A stretch of DNA of 64,000 nucleotides, taken from the NCBI RefSeq assembly GCF_028554725.1, contig NC_071669.1, positions 8,518,501-8,582,500 of the forward strand, written 5' to 3'. Origin of the DNA: Zeugodacus cucurbitae (Eukaryota > Arthropoda > Insecta > Diptera > Tephritidae). This document shows, piece after piece, positions 60,736 to 64,000 of this stretch. The notes under the pieces are model-generated. The model was not told where the DNA came from. It saw only the letters and a program-made list of their open reading frames with translations, and did not search any database. The stretch's first letter is position 1. Each line of letters starts with the position of its first letter. The position numbers and the translations under genes are program-made.

Positions 60736-60835
60736 AGCACGTAAGTAAGTAAGCAAAAATAATAAAAATAATTTAAAAAAATTTTGAAAATTTAAATTTT
60801 TGAAATTCCCGTTATTTTTTGAACACACATTTTTT

Positions 60836-62215
60836 TTTTTGTTATTTTTCGCGTTTTTGTGGCTCAACTTCCACTTTAAGCGCATACACATTCTACTACA
60901 ACCTTTCCAATACAGACACACAGGCACTTACAAACTCCACTATCTCTTCCTGCCTGCTTGATGTGTGGGCAAAACAACCGTTATACCGCTACCGTTATAC
61001 ACTGTAATTAGAGCAGCGCACAAATTTAGCAATCAAAACTGCATAAACTTATGTGGCATGCTGCTATTGCTGTTGCTTCGCGTGCTACCTACCTAATAAC
61101 TACATAAGCGCAAGCCAATAAGCTGCTGCTGCCACCCCTTTTATTTTCTCAATACGCCACAAAGTATGCTACTCGGTTAGTAATCATTTACTATCTACCA
61201 CCACCACTTTTGCTTTTTGCGCTATTCATAATTCTCATTTGAAATTTTGATTAATTCATAATTTCCCCTTGACTGCAGCGCTGACAAAATACTTTGATGG
61301 TGAGGAAGGAACCTTTTGCCTCCTTACTACAAACAAACACACACACATACATAACAGTTTTTATAACTGCCAGATTGGTTTACCCTAACTGTATGCAGAA
61401 CGCTTTTTCGTGGTTTCGCAAGCAAGTGCTTGTTTGTATGTATGTATGTTCGAAATGTTTTCGGCAATTCGAAACGGCTGCAGTGTTAAATTTCGCATGA
61501 AAAATTAAACCGGATTTACCAACGCTGAGTTACCCTTTCTATATTGCGCCACTACACGCATTTCATTGTTGTTGTTGTTGCTATATGCACAAAAGTTTGG
61601 CGGATTAATGCAAACGGTATGCAAGCGCGCTGGATTATACGCGGTTTTTGTTGTTTTTTTTTTTAACTCGCTCAACTACCAACTATTACAGAGTTATATG
61701 CAAGTATGTGTGTTTGTGTGCGTGCCGCTTTTGTTCAGCGCAAATTTACTGCTTTTATCCACCATTTTCTGCCACACAATGGAGTTTCAAAATATATTTG
61801 CTCACAAGAGCATTGGAAAAAGAATCCCAGTTATGTAAAGTAAATCCAATAATTGTTCGCCAAGCACCACTTGTGCCTCGTCAAATGTGCGCCTCAATGC
61901 ACATTTCAACTTTCGATTATTACGTTCTACTTATGGCTCAAAATATTGAATAATAAGTTTATATTCTAGTTGTAAATGAAAGTAGGCGATTAAGTGAGGC
62001 AGAATGAATTATTTCATACTTCTCCTGCTTTGTAAAGCTTGATTGAGTAATCTTTTCGGAGCAAAAAAAATTCTGCATTTATTAAATTTTTCTTTGTTTT
62101 ATTTTCAACTGAGCGGAATTTACAGGACAGCATCGTGAGATGGTTCGGCTGTCTATATCTGCCTACTTTAGCATTTGAAATTAATCCAGAATTCACCATA
62201 TTCAGTCTATTAGGT
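60836..62215. other. Non-coding stretch
   Basis: No gene recognised. TATGTATG and TTGTTG runs lie near 61436 and 61566. Open frames follow these simple repeats. Confidence 0.5.
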
Positions 62216-62220
62216 ATATA

Positions 62221-62395
62221 CAGTTGAACTTCCCTAACTCAAATCACCGTAATCCACAAAAAAAAACTTCGAGTTAGAGAGACTTCCGAGTTACGGAAAG
62301 TAACTTGTATGAAATTTGACTTCTATGGCCAATTCAAGAGTTTAAGTCATGGAGAACTTCGAGTTATGGAAGTTCGAGTTATGGAAGTTCTACTG
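62221..62395. mobile_element. 175-bp MITE with CAGT termini and TA target duplication
   Basis: The left end is CAGTTGAACTTCCCTAACTC and the reverse of the right end is CAGTAGAACTTCCATAACTC, so the terminal repeats match at 18 of 20 positions. A TA lies directly outside each end (62219-62220 and 62396-62397). The CAGT start and TA duplication fit pogo/Tigger-type elements. The interior repeats CTTCGAGTTATGGAAGTTCG and its relatives. There is no coding capacity. Confidence 0.75.
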
Positions 62396-62466
62396 TATTC
62401 GATCATTCGGAAGTACTCTTAACTTACGCACACATCTAATAGTTGCTTTCCAAATCTTTCCAATTG

Positions 62467-63300
62467 AACTGGTATAACACAAATATACTGGTATAATGAA
62501 TGATAGGTTGTTTTTAGTTTTGGACTAACTCTGAAGAGTTCAAATTGAACTAACACTTGGTATAACGAAAACAAAAACTCGTATAAAAAGCCGTTTTCAG
62601 TTTTCCAAACTGAAGAGATTTGCAAATCGAACAAACCTATTCCCACTTTTTGCTATAGAGTTTAAAAATTAAGCAAATACTCTAAAAAAAGGATATTATC
62701 CTAATACATACTGATTTCTTAATTATTTTTCAAAATTTGGAGAGTTTCGAATGAAACAATAGAAACTGGTATAACTTAAATAGACTGGCATAAGCGAATA
62801 TAATCTATTTTCGATATGAAAAAACATTAATAATGATAAAGAAAGTTATTAGAACTGGCATAACTCAAATGCACTGGTATAATCAAAGAGAAACTATTTT
62901 CAAATTTTACAAAATTTGGAGAGTTCTATATCATGAAGAAACCTGTACGTCTCATAAACAATACTACACACTCATCTATTTGCTGTTTTTCAAAGTTTGG
63001 AGAGTTTCGAATCGAACAAACAACTGGTATAACTCAAAGAAACTGGCATAATTCAAGAAGAAGTGTTTTCGATAAGCCAAACCGTTTAAAATAGCGAGTA
63101 GAACAAAAAACTGGTATAAATCAAGTAGACTGGTATAATCGAAAATTAGCTATTTTAAAATTTTAAAATTTGCAACTCATAGTCGAAAAAATCGATTTAA
63201 AGCAAATGAACTTCCACAACGAAAAAAAAAAATTTGGATTGGCCAGTCATTGGAAAGTTGTGAGTCGAATAAACAGCTGGTATAATATTTTAGTGACTAT
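62467..63300. repeat. Minisatellite with AACTGGTATAACTCAAA core, spacing near 85 bp
   Basis: The pair of words AACTGGTATAACTCAAAT and AGACTGGTATAATCGAA recurs near 62467, 62765, 62853, 63021, 63109 and 63271. The intervals 88, 168, 88 and 162 are close to one or two times 85 bp; the first, 298, fits less well. Units also share CAAAATTTGGAGAGTTTCGAAT and CTATTTTCGAT-like modules. It begins directly downstream of the 175-bp MITE. Confidence 0.6.
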
Positions 63301-64000
63301 AACAATAAACGATATTTCTGAAGAAGCATTCATACTTTACTCGGTGTAAGAAAAATAGGAATCTCCACTCAAGTTTTTGTTGTTGTTGTTGAATATATTT
63401 AAAGCCGAGTTCGATGCAATTAATTGACCCGACAGTCAAGAGAACGGTTATTTCTACTGAGAAAGAAAGATTTCTACTGAAAAAGAGAAGAAGAAGAAAG
63501 AATAGAGAATAGTGGAAGAGATGAAAATGTGGTTTGAAGAATAATTGAAGAATTCTCCGGATACAGAAGTCTCTAGAGGCTCCGGAACCTTAAGACTTCT
63601 ATCTAGCGTGTTTGAGTTTACTCTCCTCTTGGTTCTTTGGTTCGTAAGGAAGAGTCCACTGTTGAATTTGTTAATGTCTCAAATTACATATATGAATTTA
63701 TTATTTAAAATTAATTATAAACTTTAAAAGGTCTCACTGCCAACTGTGCAGTCAAAATAAATACAATTGCACGATTGTGGCATCAACTACAATAGTCCTG
63801 CGGCAACATAACCCATTTCACCAGCAATCAACTCGCTGACGTTTCTACTGCCAATCAGCACCCTTTGGCACTCGCAACACTAACAACAAAAACTATACAC
63901 CAACAGCAAAAGCAACAATGGTAAAAACAACACCGCCATATGCCACAAGCACACCGCACTAATTTCATATTATACAACGATTTCCGAAAAATTAGCGTTG
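63301..64000. other. Non-coding stretch
   Basis: No gene recognised. A GTTGTTGTTGTT run lies near 63380, a GA-rich part with GAAGAAGAAAG at 63460-63540, and AACAACAA-type sequence at the window end. Confidence 0.5.

Larger units (their letters stand above)
59617..60829 (-). mobile_element. Mariner-type remnant carrying a nested retrotransposon
   Basis: The outer ends are inverted: left GTGTGTTCAAAAATTAACGG then GAATTT, and the reverse of the right end TGTGTGTTCAAAAAATAACG then GGAATTT. The left arm encodes, on the minus strand, PLLPVREFLAKNCSVTLTQP, a nonsense codon, then KMLKDLKAIPKREFQKFYDD. This is the end of a DD34D mariner transposase of the VREFLAKN..QPPYSPDLAP type, with a deletion between the two blocks. 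Without the insert the element would be only about 390 bp, so it was already a deleted derivative when the retrotransposon landed in it. Confidence 0.65.

Noticed and set aside
1..64000. CRISPR arrays, bacterial operons, rRNA and tRNA genes
   Set aside because: Direct repeats here have diverged units and no uniform spacers, and the DNA is eukaryotic. I found no convincing rRNA or tRNA by eye, though a tRNAscan run would be needed to exclude a tRNA.

Overview
The window reads as nuclear DNA of a higher fly, most likely a tephritid fruit fly. The signs are AT-rich non-coding DNA, CAACAA/TTGTTG and TATG microsatellites, several mariner families, 5'-truncated non-LTR retrotransposon tails, and one 1.3 kb dispersed repeat of a kind I associate with tephritid and other fly genomes. 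No bacterial-style gene organisation is present. Most of the 64 kb looks intergenic or intronic, and I see no multi-exon gene that I can name.

The one clear host gene is at 19678-20103 (+). It is an intact, intronless reading frame for a V-type ATPase subunit G, divergent and longer than usual at the C-terminus. Weaker candidates are a membrane-segment exon with a consensus splice donor near 11.4 kb (-), a 22-nt candidate micro-exon at 36774-36795 (+), and UTR-like stretches ending in good donors at 34372 and 22096.

Layout: 0-6.9 kb is non-coding with an AATT-rich array (1.4-2.6 kb) and a roughly 125-bp array (4.5-5.1 kb). At 7.0-7.5 kb there is a decayed retrotransposon tail. A minisatellite built around GTGAAAGCTC (14.7-17.2 kb) is split by DNA that holds a broken, spliced transposon-like gene (15.3-16.2 kb). 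The V-ATPase gene follows, with retrotransposon tails at 20.4 and 23.7 kb and an AGATCATAGATC minisatellite at 22.6-23.3 kb. A 375-bp MITE lies at 26.3 kb and the 1.3 kb dispersed repeat at 28.6-29.9 kb. A GATC-rich array (32.9-33.6 kb), a reverse-transcriptase tail (34.9-35.5 kb) and a GGCAACCCT-box array (35.8-36.5 kb) come next. Two copies of one mariner lie at 39.1-40.2 and 48.8-50.0 kb, and a DD41D mariner at 50.4-51.3 kb. Arrays with roughly 200-bp units lie at 45.8-47.0 and 54.1-55.4 kb. A retrotransposon tail at 57.6 kb is followed by a nested insertion at 59.6-60.8 kb, in which a retrotransposon with a perfect 12-bp target duplication sits inside a mariner remnant. The window closes with a precise 175-bp MITE and a roughly 85-bp minisatellite (62.2-63.3 kb).

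The genes do not form a pathway. The main story is layered transposon insertion and decay, plus many short, strongly diverged tandem arrays, around one small possible retrogene. Family calls come from reading translated motifs; no database search was run.
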